DNA of 64,000 nt from Cylindrotheca closterium (GCA_933822405.4 CAKOGP040002524.1:40625-104624); one strand, 5' to 3'. Shown: positions 20,745 to 32,979, counted from the first letter of the stretch. Notes: generated by a model from the sequence alone, not told the origin. A program made the numbers and translations.

Positions 20745-22139
20745 ATGACAACAATGACAAAAGACAAAAGCAATAAGAAGAAATTCTACAAGCTGAATCT
20801 CGCAGAGTTGCCAGACGATCTCTTTGATAAATCTGTCCCAGTTTCCAAATGGCTCGACTTGGCAACCTGCGTGGAAGACAAATTCCCTCCGAATTCATTG
20901 AACAAGACGCCGCCCATTGATCGACAAGTTGAGATCGAAAGAACTGTAGGGATCACGCTGTACATGCTGGGGAATGTTCTTCCATTTGCGCTTCCCATGC
21001 TCTCCTTTGCGGCACTTTTGTCAGACATTGGGTATCTGTGTCTGAAGTGCTTCCTGGTCTACTTTGGAGCCTTGTTTTGCCTCAACAAGTACTACTTTTT
21101 GCCAATCTTTGTCAAGAAATACAAACGCAAGAAATACTTGTCAGATACCGACTATGCGGACAATCAATACCTGTAAGGAAATCATCATCACCATCAGGCA
21201 GCACCATTACCATCATCTAGTATCACTGACGCCATCAATAACATTACTGACATTACTGACACATTATCTTTTTGTCCTTTCTTTCCAGATACACCGAACG
21301 AAACAATCAAAAGTACATGAACTCGCAGTTTGTCTGGCCTGAATCCTTACATCGTCCGTTGATGGAAGAAAAGATGGGCAAGAGTCAACTACACCAGCCG
21401 ATGATATTTTGCGCTATTCCCCATGGAGCCGCCCCACTAGGCATAACAGCATATCCCGTTTGGTCCAAACTCTTCAACAATCGATTGTGCCATTGGACGT
21501 GTGCTCCAGTGGTCCTAAAGCTGCCAATCATCTCGAATTATATGAGACAAATTGGGTACATTCCGGCCAAGTCGAGACACATTTTGGATACCCTCACCAA
21601 AAAGGAGGACAATATTGGAATCATTTTGGACGGGATCGCTGGGATGTTTCAAAGTCATGATGAGGTGGCTCACATTCGAGCACGAAAGGGCATTGTCAAG
21701 ATTGCCCTACGGGCCGGTGCACCACTCGTACCTGTTTATGGATTTGGACACACATCGCTATGGAAAGTCGTCGTTGATCCGTTTGGAATTTTGGAAAGAC
21801 TGTCCGTCAAGATGGATATATCGCTAACACCATTTGTAAGTATATGCATATGTTGACGCTAGCAAAGCATGACATCCCTCGTTCTCACGTCCATTCTTCC
21901 CCATTGACAATAACTATTCTTGCATTCAGTTTGGTCGATTCGGTTGGTTCTTGGGTCCACCGCAACGGGTAGCAGTCGCCATGTGCCTCGGTGAACCAGT
22001 GAGATGTCCCAAGATTGCGGAACCCACTCAAGCGGATATTGATAAGTATCATCAACAATTGCTAGATAGCTACAAGGAAGTCTTTGAACAGCACAAGGAG
22101 GCGTACGGTTGGGGAGACAGGGAGCTACAATTTGTATAG
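20745..22139 (+). CDS. DGAT2-family acyltransferase (diacylglycerol or related acceptor)
   Basis: Three exons (20745-21172, 21289-21835, 21930-22139) close in frame to 394 residues; a second ATG nine bases on is also possible. Two adjacent hydrophobic segments at about 68-110 (LYMLGNVLPFALPMLSFAAL and following) match the N-terminal membrane hairpin of DGAT2 proteins. The family's HPHG active-site block appears as FCAIPHGAAPLG (first His replaced by Ile; the second, more critical His is kept). A later block ARKGIVKIALRAGAPLVPVY plus GFG matches the conserved RKGFV-ALxxGAxLVPV region, and GRFGWFLGPPQRV the family C-terminal motif. The likely role is acyl-CoA-dependent triacylglycerol or wax synthesis at the ER; the exact acceptor cannot be told from sequence. 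Confidence 0.85.
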
Positions 22140-22354
22140 AGAAAAATAGAAATTGCTTTCTTCTTGCCTACTAGGACTATGGTCGTATCAGCAGTATTTT
22201 TCAAAAGTTATCATTACAATATAATACAGCATTATATATCTAATATTTTAATCGTACAGCATTTTGGGAATCAATAATCGCCATGGGGAACGTCCTTCCA
22301 ATCGTTCGTTTTGCGCCGAGAAAGCTATATAGTGCTGCAACTATCTCGGCTTTA

Positions 22355-24272
22355 CTAGAACTTGATCACCTTTAGGCTAAACGAATCAATGTCATATGAC
22401 TCTGCCACTAATAGTCCGTCTACCGTCAGACTGTATCCTCCTCCAGACAATCTATATATAGTGTTTCACATATATTATTATAAAAAAGCGAGAGTTCATA
22501 TAAATAGTTTGCGTTAGAAATAAGTTTCGAAGCGGATATTGATCAGAAGAACTACAATCTACAATGACAGACTTACCCATTCCCTCGGTAATTCTTCATG
22601 AGTAGAATGTATGGAGACTGAGGCAAACACTTTCTTGTTTGGTATGTCTCCCACTTCTCCGATCCCATTTGCGTCAGAACGCTCTTGCCTTTTGCAACGT
22701 TGATAATTTCCCATCCAATAACGCTGCCGTACCGGTATAAACGGAGAAGGAAGACATGAGCACAAAACGGCTGGCTGGAAAAGAAATAATATATGCAACG
22801 AACAGTCACACATCATGCAAAGAAGCAAAAAACTGACCCAGTATCATCACCAGTGAGAAGTGTGAAATCAACTTCCTTTTCATTCCATGCGCAGCTAATC
22901 ACAGAACCAATGACGCCACCACTACCCCCCTGTGCACCGCTCGAGCCACGACAAAAGGAGCCCGAACTATCCCATTGCGTGCATCCGATCTGCTTGATCC
23001 ATTGGACGGAGGCCCTATTGATTCCAGAGTAGACTCCCGGTCTTTGTCGGAAACCGCAGCCTGCACCCCAAGAAGCAATGCCTGCAAAAAAACATCAATG
23101 TGCAAAAAAACAAAAATGAGGATGTGATCCAATCATGATCTATGATAGATATCCAAGAATAACAGATATATCGGAAAGCTACCGAATATATATACTCACC
23201 AACTTGCACGTGCTGGTTTCCAACCACACGAACCAGTGGACCACCCGAATCTCCTTGGCAGGAGTCGCTACCGCCCTCTTGGTAACCTAAAAACAGCGAG
23301 TGAATGCCAAGATTATTTAGCATGTGAAAAAACACAATCTGATTTCATGTACCGGTACATAAGTTTCAAGAGACTCACCTGCGCAAAACATGGTGTAATC
23401 GATATCTCCGTCATACCAAGCTTCTCCGTTGCAGATGGCGGTTGGTATCATTTTCACAGTAACATCTCGAAGAGTGCCAACACCATCATCATCAGCGTCC
23501 TCCTCCAATGATCCCAATCCCATCACTTTTAGGCTTTCGCCTTCCCGAAGATCACCTTCCTCGTTCAGTGTTAGGACGATATCTGCATCCAAATAAACAG
23601 GTGGGTCAATCTTCATCAACGCAAAATCATTCTTGGCTGAATCGTCATCATAGTACGGATGTCGTGCCCATTCGGTAACTTTGGCAAAGGTCGCTCCCTC
23701 CGTAGAGTCGTTACCCCTATTGAAAGCTCCCACTAGGACGTAGTATCCCTGGAGCGGTGGATCGATCGATAGGACGATACTAGTGAGAAATCTGAATCAT
23801 TGTTGCATACCAATGATGATGATGCTTACCCGGTAATCTCCACAATGTGCCGCAGTCAATACTAGATCTGGAGCAATCAAACTGCCTCCACAATTACCAA
23901 GGTCCACTATGACGTGAAGATGATGTTTAGCGTCACATCTTTGGCAATCGGTGATCATAAATAGCAATATGTAAATAGGTCCTATAGTTATCAAAACGTA
24001 CCAAAGTATGGATAATCACCAAGGTTCGCTTCCTCTCCTCCCACAATTTGTTGGACTGCTTCTCCTTCACCTCCTTCGTCTCCTCGTGTCCATTCGATCT
24101 CGTCGAGTCCATCAAAATCAAAATCAATCTCGTCAAACTCAGATGGTGGAGTGTCTCGTCGTATTCTCCCTCTCAGTTTGTTGTTTGCGTTATTGGCTTG
24201 ATTTCCCTCAGAGGCAACAATGCCCCATATCAGAAAGCCAAGCACAACCTGAACGCAAAACTGGACCGTCAT
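22355..24272 (-). CDS. Secreted trypsin-like serine protease 1
   Basis: Seven exons (24272-24002, 23906-23830, 23748-23379, 23286-23200, 23081-22838, 22723-22577, 22451-22355) close to 430 residues. Order: signal peptide (MTVQFCVQVVLGFLIWGIVA), acidic pro-region with RGRIRR and FDFDGLDEIEW, activation site VQQ|IVGG, peptidase S1 domain, C-terminal module. Catalytic His is in LTAAHC, Asp in DFALMK, Ser in SDSCQGDSGGPL; the Asp six before Ser predicts trypsin-like Lys/Arg cleavage. Gln rather than Arg precedes IVGG, so activation is not by trypsin-type self-cleavage. This copy has an extra intron (23829-23749) splitting the segment after the catalytic His that its paralogues lack. The C-terminal module carries EKEVDFTLLTG, WETYQTRKCLPQ and YSLTVDG motifs shared by the array. 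Confidence 0.88.
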
Positions 24273-24666
24273 GCTATAAAACAACAACAACTAGGGTTCT
24301 ATATTATAATAAATCGGTATACTGTATGTTGAATGTGAAGAATTCAGAATGTGACAATGAGACCATGAAGTGAAAAAGCAATGACACATCCGCGTCCAAA
24401 GAACCTTCTAAAAAATTCAAAATTGAAAATCGCGGCGGAGGCAAAACACATGATCGAACTAGTCGACAAACTCCAAAACAAAAACTGTAACTACAGGTAT
24501 ATGTTACTACCATGAATGCAAATGTACTACCGGTACCGGTACGTATTGGCAAAATGTTCCTTGTGAAGGGCCAAGTATGTATATGAAGTTATTACAGTAT
24601 TTCTATTATACAAACTATTGTTGTTGTGAGTTGACCCCAAGGACGTCCACAGGATTCAAAAACTTG
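24273..24666. other. Spacer between proteases 1 and 2
   Basis: Probable promoter of protease 1 and terminator side of protease 2. It contains overlapping TACCGGTA palindromes (24528 and 24534). No coding sequence. Confidence 0.45.
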
Positions 24667-26402
24667 CTAGAACTTGATCACCTTCAGGCTAAACATTTCA
24701 TTGTCGTATGACTCTTCCACTAGTCGTCCGTCCACCGTCAGACTGTACCCTCCTCCAGATAACCTATCATCCATCGTTTGCGTTAGAAATAATGGTTCGT
24801 GACACTGACAAAAGTAAGAAATGACAATGAAAGACTTACCCTTGGCCTCTGAAATTCTTAATTAGAAGGACGTACGGAGACTGTGGCAAACACTCTCTTG
24901 TTTGGTATGTTTCCCAGTCCTCCATTCCAATTTGGGTCAGAACACTCTTTCCTTGTTCCACGCTAATGATTTCCCATCGAATGTCACCCCTTGAAAAAGT
25001 AAGAGCAAGATGCGAAGCTTGATTAGTAACCGTGTACGAGGCAGGTTCGACAACAGTATCATCGACACTTACGCAGTATCACCAGTAAGCAACGTGAAAT
25101 CTGTTTCTTTTTCATTCCAGTCACAGCTAATGACGGAACCAACAACGGAAGGAGGCGAAGGAGGAGCCACAGCGTCGTTGCTTTCCCGAGTACACAATGG
25201 GCCCAAACTTCCCCATTGAGTGCAACCGACACCCTGAATCCATCGATAGGCCATGTCCACTCTCGAATATATTCCTGGTGCAAGTTCCTCACCGCAACCA
25301 TCGCCCCAAGACACCACTCCTGCAAACAAACGATCAATTACAACAAAAGGATCGTGAGAATAGGGGTATCATGACATTAAATGCACCGACAGGCACGAAC
25401 TCAGAATAACGTACCAACTTGAACGTGAGTGTTTCCAATCTTTCGAACCAGTGGACTTCCCGAGTCTCCTTGACATGAATCTTTCTTTCCCTCTGGGTAC
25501 CCTTCAAGTGGAGCGATGGTTATAATTCGTGTTCATTATGAGATATCCGTCGTTGCATCGCAGTGTGCATTCATCACAAAAACTCGTATACTCTTACCTG
25601 CACAAAGCATAGTGTAATCTATTTCGTCGTCATACCAATATCTCCCATTGCATATCTCATTGGGTATCACTTTCACAGAGACATCCCTCAATGGGGATCC
25701 GTTTTCTTGTTCTTCGCCACCGTCCTCCAATAATCCCACCCCCATCACCGTCAGGTTTTCTCCTTGTACGAGATCATCTTGATCGTTGAGTGTTATGACA
25801 ATATCAGTATTCAGATATACTGGAGGATCAATCTTGAGCAACGCCACGTCGTACTTGAGTGTAACGTCGTCAAAGTAAGGATGTGCGGCCCAATCCACCA
25901 CTCTCACCAAGGTTGAACCTTCGGTGGAATCGTCTCTCTTGTTTGAGGCTCCAATGATTGCCATGTATCCAGTGTAGTCTTCACAATGCGCCGCTGTCAA
26001 TACCAGATCGGGAGCAATCAGGGATCCGCCACAGTCACCCAAATCCACTGGGATACGAAGAAATCGAAGAAACCATGATGAGTAGCATCACATTATTGGC
26101 AAATCGTGATGCACTTATCCTCAAAACGTACCAAAGTATGGATATTCCCCAAGATCCACTTCTTCTCCACCCACGATTTGTTGGACCGCTTCTCCTTCAT
26201 CTCCTTGTGTCCATTCAATCTCGTCGAGTCCATCGAAATCAAAGTCAATTTGTTCAATATGTGATGGTGGAATGTCTCTTCGTATTCTCGGTCTCAGTCT
26301 GTTGTTGGCATTTGCTTGGTGTTCCTCAGCTTCAACTACGCCACATACAAGAAACCCAAACACTGGCAATATTAATCTTCTTCTTCTTGTGGTTGATGGC
26401 AT
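24667..26402 (-). CDS. Secreted trypsin-like serine protease 2
   Basis: Six exons (26402-26132, 26047-25598, 25501-25415, 25319-25073, 24989-24840, 24763-24667) close to 433 residues. Same plan as protease 1: signal peptide (after MPSTTRRRRL, a hydrophobic PVFGFLVCGVVEA stretch), RPRIRR then an acidic FDFDGLDEIEW pro-region, VQQ|IVGG, S1 domain and C-terminal module ending SLKVIKF. Catalytic residues lie in LTAAHC, DVALLK and KDSCQGDSGSPL. The usual GDSGGP reads GDSGSP, a Gly-to-Ser change just after the active site; activity is probably kept but not certain. Asp in the S1 pocket predicts Lys/Arg specificity. Tandem neighbour of proteases 1 and 3, same strand. Confidence 0.88.
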
Positions 26403-27815
26403 TGTTGTATATTATACCGGTAGTGGCGGACGAATTAAATAGATTAAATGTCTGTGAAAAGGGTTTGAAGGCAAAAACGTAAACATGTGTGTGGGCGGGA
26501 GATTTGAAAGCACGCTGCCACCAACAATTTGAAAGCTGGCTGGCGTTGCATGCACATTCAAAACATCTCGAGCGCGTGCGATGGTCATACTGTAGTCGAT
26601 CCCACCTCTACTGTACCGGTACCTCTGGTAGTGAAAGAAACTATTTGTGAAAGATTACTGGTGAAAGTGAGGTAATGTGTGCTAGTTGACTACAGGGTGG
26701 AAAGCAACCCTTGCGTAGGAACGATATTCAGAAAGGAGAGTGATGATGTTTGGTGCGGTCAAAAATCTGACCAACATATCCGCCATCCTAACCGCTATGA
26801 ACATCGCAGATTGAAAACCAAACGCGCAAAATTGAAAATAATTCAGAATTTGCGAAGGAGAGGATCGAGGGTCTCTCGTGCATACAGTATTGAATATATG
26901 TGGCCGCGCGTGCGATCGTAACATACATTAGTGTTTTTGGAAAAGGCAATATATTTATAATATAAAATACCGCGCAAGCAGCAATGACAGCATAAAGAGA
27001 CCTCCATTATTCCTACAATAGGCCGATTGGCTGATATTGTTACATCATAGGATGGAAAAAGGCTACATGAAATTCTAACGATGTGAGTTTGAACGTACAA
27101 GCACATTTAGAACCGTCAAACGGTCAACATGGACAATCCAAGCAGCTCGCTACAGTATTATGTGGCAATAACTTTTTCGTTATCCTTCTGCCATTGATTC
27201 TGTGATATGGACAATCTTGGAGGCTATCATCCAAAAGGAAGGCAATTTCCATTGACTCTTCGGGCCATTCATTATTCACGACCGCAATAACTGTTTTGCC
27301 ACAAACAATTTTAAAAGGCGTCCAACACACTTGGATTTCACAAACATTTTCATTTGGCGACACTCAAAGAGTGTTTTTCACAATCCTATATTCCTATATT
27401 GAATATATATATAGCACATAATATCATTTGATCCTCACTTTGAAGCTACCGTAGCTAAAATTCGTAACAAATTCGTGGAGCGATGGTTTATTATAATCCC
27501 GAAACTACCTATCCAATTTGAATGTGCACCGTGATTACTACAAAAGAAGTCGTCGTCATCCCTGGGACATTTTTTGTGTGCCTCTCGTCTCATCTTCCAA
27601 ATCAAAAACCCCACAGGAAGATTATGATCATGCAGTTTGTTTGTTTGTTTGTTTGTCAAACAGCTCGCACACCACAATCGACGGTTCATTCATGAATCCA
27701 TCAGCCATGCAGTATAGAACATAGAACCAACCGCATAACTAACGAGGAACCAATATGGATGATTGATTCAGCACAAGCTTATAATATATGAATGCATGAA
27801 TCAATCATAATAAAG
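26403..27815. other. Intergenic between proteases 2 and 3
   Basis: 1.4 kb. It holds two TACCGGTA octamers near protease 2's start (26415, 26614) and one minus-strand frame listed separately. A GTTT microsatellite lies at about 27637-27657. Otherwise I see no gene. Confidence 0.4.
27124..27363 (-). CDS. Possible small Cys-rich protein (79 residues), weak
   Basis: ATG-started frame MSPNENVCEIQVCWTPFKIV, continuing with a hydrophilic middle and ending ASCLDCPC. Composition is protein-like (six Cys), but there is no signal peptide, no relative in the window and no flanking evidence. It may be chance or a piece of a decayed gene. Function unknown. Confidence 0.2.
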   Translation of the reverse strand: MSPNENVCEIQVCWTPFKIVCGKTVIAVVNNEWPEESMEIAFLLDDSLQDCPYHRINGRRITKKLLPHNTVASCLDCPC

Positions 27816-29966
27816 CTACCAAACAATGGTCCTTCTTGAAAATGGCACATTGTCAAAAGTACTCAGGGAAAGTCCACCATTCAGCCTCAGTTCGTAACCT
27901 CCTCCTTGAAGTCTGCGTAAAATATATCGTCAGTCAATATCATATAATTCGAATGGAAAGAAAAAAAACGATGTGTGAGTCACATGTGGTCTTGGATGTA
28001 CAGTATATAGTAGTATAGTAGACTGTATAGTCGTGCGAAAGTCAATCCATATATAATGATTGATTATCACCATGATATATCCAACAAAAACAACGATAAC
28101 AACAACAACGATAACAACAACAACAGAAACACGTACCCATCACTGGCTTGGTCTTGAATCAAGAGTTGGTAGGGCGCTATTGGGATGCAACTAACCGCCC
28201 TGTATTCTTGCCAGTTTGCAAGATTCGACTGTTGGACCAGACGAGCCCCATTGGCTCGATTGGCAAGGCTCCAACTGATTTGGGCACTGCCATAATAAAA
28301 AGGAACGAATGAATGAACGAATGAATGAATAATAAATGCATCAATGTGAGTTAGCAACATGATGATGTATATGAGTGATTTCAATTCATTCCAAATCCAT
28401 TTTGATACAAGAAGCGGTAACTTACCCATCGCCATCCGTTTTCAAATAAAAGTCAAACTTGTACTGGTTGGCACCGCAGTTATTTGGATCATTGGTGTAT
28501 TGGTTGTTGTTGTTGCTGCCACTGTTCTGATTTTGACTTGGTGTTCCACCACTGCAGAGACTCCCACCACTACTTCCCCATCGATTGCAGGCTTGATTTC
28601 GAATCCAGCTATAGGCGACACTGACACGGGCATAGACTCCAGGCTTGCGTGCTCGAGCACATCCGTCTCCCCAAGAAACTACATATATATTGCAGTAATA
28701 ATAGATATATCATAGATGACATGTGGTACAATCATGGTGGTGGTGGTGGTGGTGAGAAATGTTGTATATAGCACTAAAAGGTGCGGCTTACCTCTCGGCC
28801 ATACTATATAACACTTACCAATTCCAACTTGAATGTGTTGGTTTCCAATCTTTCGGAGAATGGGTGCACCCGAGTCTCCTTGACAGGCGTCTCTTCCACC
28901 ATTTCGATAGCCTATAATGTTGCAGTGTGTGAGTAGAGTCATTACATTGTGGTTAGAAAGAAAAAACAAGCAAGTTTGGACAGAATGAGTACAACACATC
29001 ACAACAACATTACAATTGTACAATACAGTAATGATGATATATTTGCTTACCCGCACAAAACATGGTCTCATCATTGAGACGACTGCTATACCACTGCCTC
29101 CGTTGACACAATTGACTTGGCAAGCTGCGGACTGTCACATCCCTCACGGTATTCGAAAGTGGACCACCTTCAAATTGGGATCCCATTCCAACAACGTCCA
29201 AGTTTTCGTAATCCTGAAGGTTGCGTTGCGAATTGAGGGAAAACTGAACATTGGTATTGAGATTGACTGGAGGCGATATTTTGAGAAGTGCAAAATCATA
29301 TCGAAAGAGGGCCTCATTGAATTGAGGGTGACGAGCCCAATCGACCACTGTCACAGTTGTCGCTCCCTGTGTAGATCCATCCCCATTAATATAAGCTCCC
29401 ACAATCACTCGTTCACCTGAAAAGGATCCACAATGTGCGGCAGTTAAAATCACATCGGGTGCAATCAGGGTTCCTCCACATCTTCCCATGTCCACTATGA
29501 TCGAGCCAAGAAAGAAAACAATGTGAATACAAGGTCAACATCATATACATATATATTATATATATCCATTCAAAAAGGAGACGAAAAGGACACACATACC
29601 ATAATACGGATATTCACCAAAACCAGCTTGATTTCCGCCAACAATTCGTGGTTGCATTCTTTTCGACGAAACATCTTCCCGACGAAAAGCCGAGGAAAAT
29701 TGGAGTGGACTTTTGAGCGTGCGGTTATATTGTGTTGACGCTGATGCAGCTGCTGATGTTTCTTCATCTTCTTCCAATTCATCTTCGTATTCATCTTCGT
29801 ATTCTTCTGCTAATTCTTCTACTTGCACAACCACAACGTCGACAAGCTCCGAATTGCCTCTTAGATTACTTCTGGCTTCAGTTTCTACTTGCTGAGCTTT
29901 CACAGTGACTAATTGACATGATGCTATGCAATAAAGAAGCAACGAAAGCGTCCAAACCGAATTCAT
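27816..29966 (-). CDS. Secreted trypsin-like serine protease 3, divergent member
   Basis: Six exons (29966-29600, 29494-29051, 28911-28819, 28678-28426, 28286-28137, 27912-27816) close to 467 residues. Signal peptide MNSVWTLSLLLYCIASCQLV; a long Glu/Asp-rich pro-region (EEYEDEYEDELEEDEE); activation site QPR|IVGG, the only array member with Arg there. S1 domain with LTAAHC, DFALLK and RDACQGDSGAPI (GDSGAP in place of GDSGGP); the S1-pocket Asp is kept. The exon 3/4 border lies two codons later than in the paralogues. The C-terminal module is present but divergent, with an Asn/Gln/Ser-rich insert (about 28490-28560), and ends FSRRTIVW. Divergent from protease 4 across 420 bp. Confidence 0.85.
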
Positions 29967-30386
29967 CTTGGTGACGCTATACGGTTGAATCTCTAGAGAA
30001 AGAGAGGTGATGACTATATATGATATATAATACTCGATCGTACTGTGGATTCTCGTTCTTGATTTTCTATTTTCATCGGATTATTCTGTGGTCAAATTGC
30101 ATACCTACACGGCGGCTTGCGCGCTCGGGCGTCACCGCAACGGTATTTTCTTCGTAACGGTGTATAAGTGTTGAGAATTTTCAAACATGAGAAAGCCGTT
30201 GGAGTGATTACACACATGACACATTTAGGCGCGAAACGAGCTTGGCCTCTTGTCACTGTGACACCATGATGACTTTCACTGATTCAACATGGAGGGAAGG
30301 GATCGTGTAAAAAATGATCCAAAATACAGGAGCATTCGACATCCGACAAAATTAAAAGAACTGTGAGAATACGAGTTGATAATATA
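29967..30386. promoter_or_regulatory. Shared divergent promoter region of proteases 3 and 4
   Basis: 420 bp separate the two start codons on opposite strands, so both promoters should lie here. AT-rich ATATATGATATATAATA tracts lie near 30015-30031. I see no known operator. Co-regulation is plausible but is inference. Confidence 0.4.
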
Positions 30387-32219
30387 ATGACAATGTTTCA
30401 GTTTTGCATCCAATTTGCGCTTATTGGCGTTTTGATATGCGGAATTGCTGTTGAAGCTGCAGCTGCTGCTGATGAGCACCAGCAAGCAAATAATTTAGTA
30501 AACAAACGACTGAGAGCGAGAATACGAAGAGACACTCCACCAACTGCCGACTTTCAGGAAATTGACTTTGACTTTGACGGAAACGAGGTTCTAGAAGTAT
30601 TAGTGGGAGAAGATGAAGAAATGAATCTTGAAATTGTTGATGGAGAAGCAGTCCAACAAATTGTCGGAGGAGATGAATCGACACTTGGTGAATATCCATA
30701 CTTTGGTAAGTATGCGTGTTTTGACATCTATTCACCACCAATATTTGAACCTTTGATGTGTGAGTTAAAATTAATCATTAATTCATTCGAATCGTCATCC
30801 CGCAGTGGATTTTGGCAACTGTGGAGGCACTTTGATTGCCCCGGATTTGATATTGACAGCGGCGCATTGCGAAGACTACAGAGGATACTTGGGCCTTGTC
30901 GGAGCTTACAACCGAGGCAATGATTCGACCGAAGGAGCGACCTTTGTCAAAGTCACCGAATGGGCCCAGCATCCCTATTATGACGACTATACGCTCAAGT
31001 TTGACGTGGCATTGATGAAGATTGACCCGCCTGTTTATTTGGATTCGGATATCGTCCTGACACTGAACGACCAAGATGATCTGTCGGAGGGTGAAAGCCT
31101 CACGGTCATGGGGCTGGGAGTATTGGAGGAGGACGCCAATGACGATGGAGTTGATACTCTTCGAGATGTTACTGTGGAAATGATTCCAAATTTCGTCTGT
31201 AACAGCGAAGATTGGTATGACGAAGAACTGGATTATACCATGTTTTGTGCAGGTGTGTGTTGTATAATGTCATTTTTCTGTCACGAGCGATATTCAGATT
31301 TCATGTTTGTATATCAACTAATTTTTGCTGATTTTTGTTGTTTTTGCTCTTGCTCCTGCTCCTTCTTTATAGGTTACCAAGAGGGTGGCAGAGATTCATG
31401 TCAAGGAGATTCAGGTGGCCCTCTGGTTCGAAAGATTGGAAACCGACATGTACTAGTTGGTGAGTACCGCATTCAGCTATGTGTCATCGTCGATATCGGG
31501 ACGTTGCTCGGATCAATCTCATTTTGCTTTATTTGTAATCGATGTTTTGTTGCAGGAATTGCTTCTTGGGGCGGAGGCTGTGGTTACCAACAAAAACCTG
31601 GAGTTTATTCTAGAGTCAATCTGGCCATGCGATGGATCAAACAGGTTGGGTGCACGGAATGGGATAGTCCGAGTTCCTTTTGTCGTGGTCCGAGGAATAG
31701 ATTGGGTGGCGTCGATAAGTGTGCTGTCAATGAAAAGGAAGTCGATTTCACTCTACTCACTGGAGAAACTGAGTACGTCTTGATCGATGGATGGGTTTTA
31801 TCGATTTTTGGAATCCACTGTATTGCTAATCACCTTTTGTTGCCTATTATCATCAGTGGCGAGGTTGAATGGGAGATTGCCAGCTTTGAGGCACAACGGA
31901 CTATACTGAGGGAAACTGGTGACGAAAAATGGGAGACCTATCAAACGAGAAGGTGTTTGCCACAGAATACCTACGTTCTAATGATCAAGAATCCAAGAGG
32001 CCAGGGGTAAGTCATCAGAGCATTTCCATTCATTATGTATGCTGTCAGTCTAAATGAGATCAGAGGTTTCTAACGCAAATGATGAATGAACTTTCAAACT
32101 TTTATAATTTGTCGAACGATAGATTGGCTGGGGGTGGATTCAGCTTGACGGTAGATGGACGGCTAGTGGAGGAGTTGTACGACAATGATTCGTTTAGCTT
32201 AAAGGTGATCAGATTCTAG
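30387..32219 (+). CDS. Secreted trypsin-like serine protease 4
   Basis: Six exons (30387-30705, 30806-31252, 31373-31459, 31556-31772, 31857-32006, 32123-32219) close to 438 residues. Signal peptide MTMFQFCIQFALIGVLICGI, dibasic RARIRR at about 42-47, acidic FDFDG pro-region, VQQ|IVGG at about 92. The S1 domain has His in LTAAHC, Asp in DVALMK and Ser in RDSCQGDSGGPL; the pocket Asp predicts Lys/Arg cleavage. The C-terminal module carries NEKEVDFTLLTG, EKWETYQTRRCLPQ and FSLTVDG and ends SLKVIRF. Exon phases match protease 2 exactly, so this is an inverted duplicate of the same ancestor. Possible roles include extracellular protein digestion or defence; no substrate can be named. Confidence 0.9.
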
Positions 32220-32979
32220 AAAATGTGGAAAGACCAGATCCAATATTGACCTCAATACTCTTGAGCGCCGAGAAATTGCCAGGGAGATTGACCGTTGGAC
32301 GTTTGGGGAAGGTTCAAATTTCGATCATCAAAGGCATGGCTCCAAGCACATAGCACGGCTTGGAAGAAGCCCTTGTCTCTCTTCACGTTGCGTTTGTTTG
32401 CATGACATCTGCATCACTTGGCGTACCAGATACTCCGTTGGCCCCATGAACTATCATAGCGTTGATGTCAGTGTTGGTCATTCTTGGATGGGTCGGAGGT
32501 CGGTGACGAGAACGAAAACCTTACTCCGAGCCAAGATAAAGAGCATTGGCGAACGACAAAGAGTCCAGTTTAAACGACATTACTGTACTACTAATCCTAC
32601 AAGCGTTCAATTTATCTGAAATGACTTCTTGTGCCCCTTTCCAGTCCAATGCATGGACAAACTTCTTCTTCGTGCAGCTAATCACTCTTCCCTGAAATTC
32701 TGCAGAACCCTGGTTCGGTTCGTGACGTCAGAAACATCAACAATCTTCAAGTTGCGACCATATTGGCCAATTATATACGTGTCTCTTGTCGAATATACAA
32801 GAACGTAGAACCCGACTAAATGTCAAGAATGGCGTCATGTCAATAACCGACGTATATTTGACACCAAACTGCGTAACATCACTGGCTCACAAATACACCA
32901 AACCTGACATCACCCACCACATCACACAAAAATCCAATCAACTCAATTTTATAAAGCTAAAGCGTAGCACACAAATCAA
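32220..32979. other. Intergenic with a probable minus-strand gene relic
   Basis: Minus-strand pieces in changing frames look protein-like: NLKIVDVSDVTNRT (about 32715-32755), VHALDWKGAQEVISDKLNA (about 32605-32660) and INAMIVHGANGVSG (about 32420-32465). The first resembles LVIVD-type repeats. Stops and frame changes show that it is not a working gene. Upstream DNA of the next plus gene is at the right end. Confidence 0.3.

Noticed and set aside
29713..29895. Ser/Tyr-rich plus-strand frame
   Set aside because: It is the antisense shadow of the acidic pro-region of protease 3.
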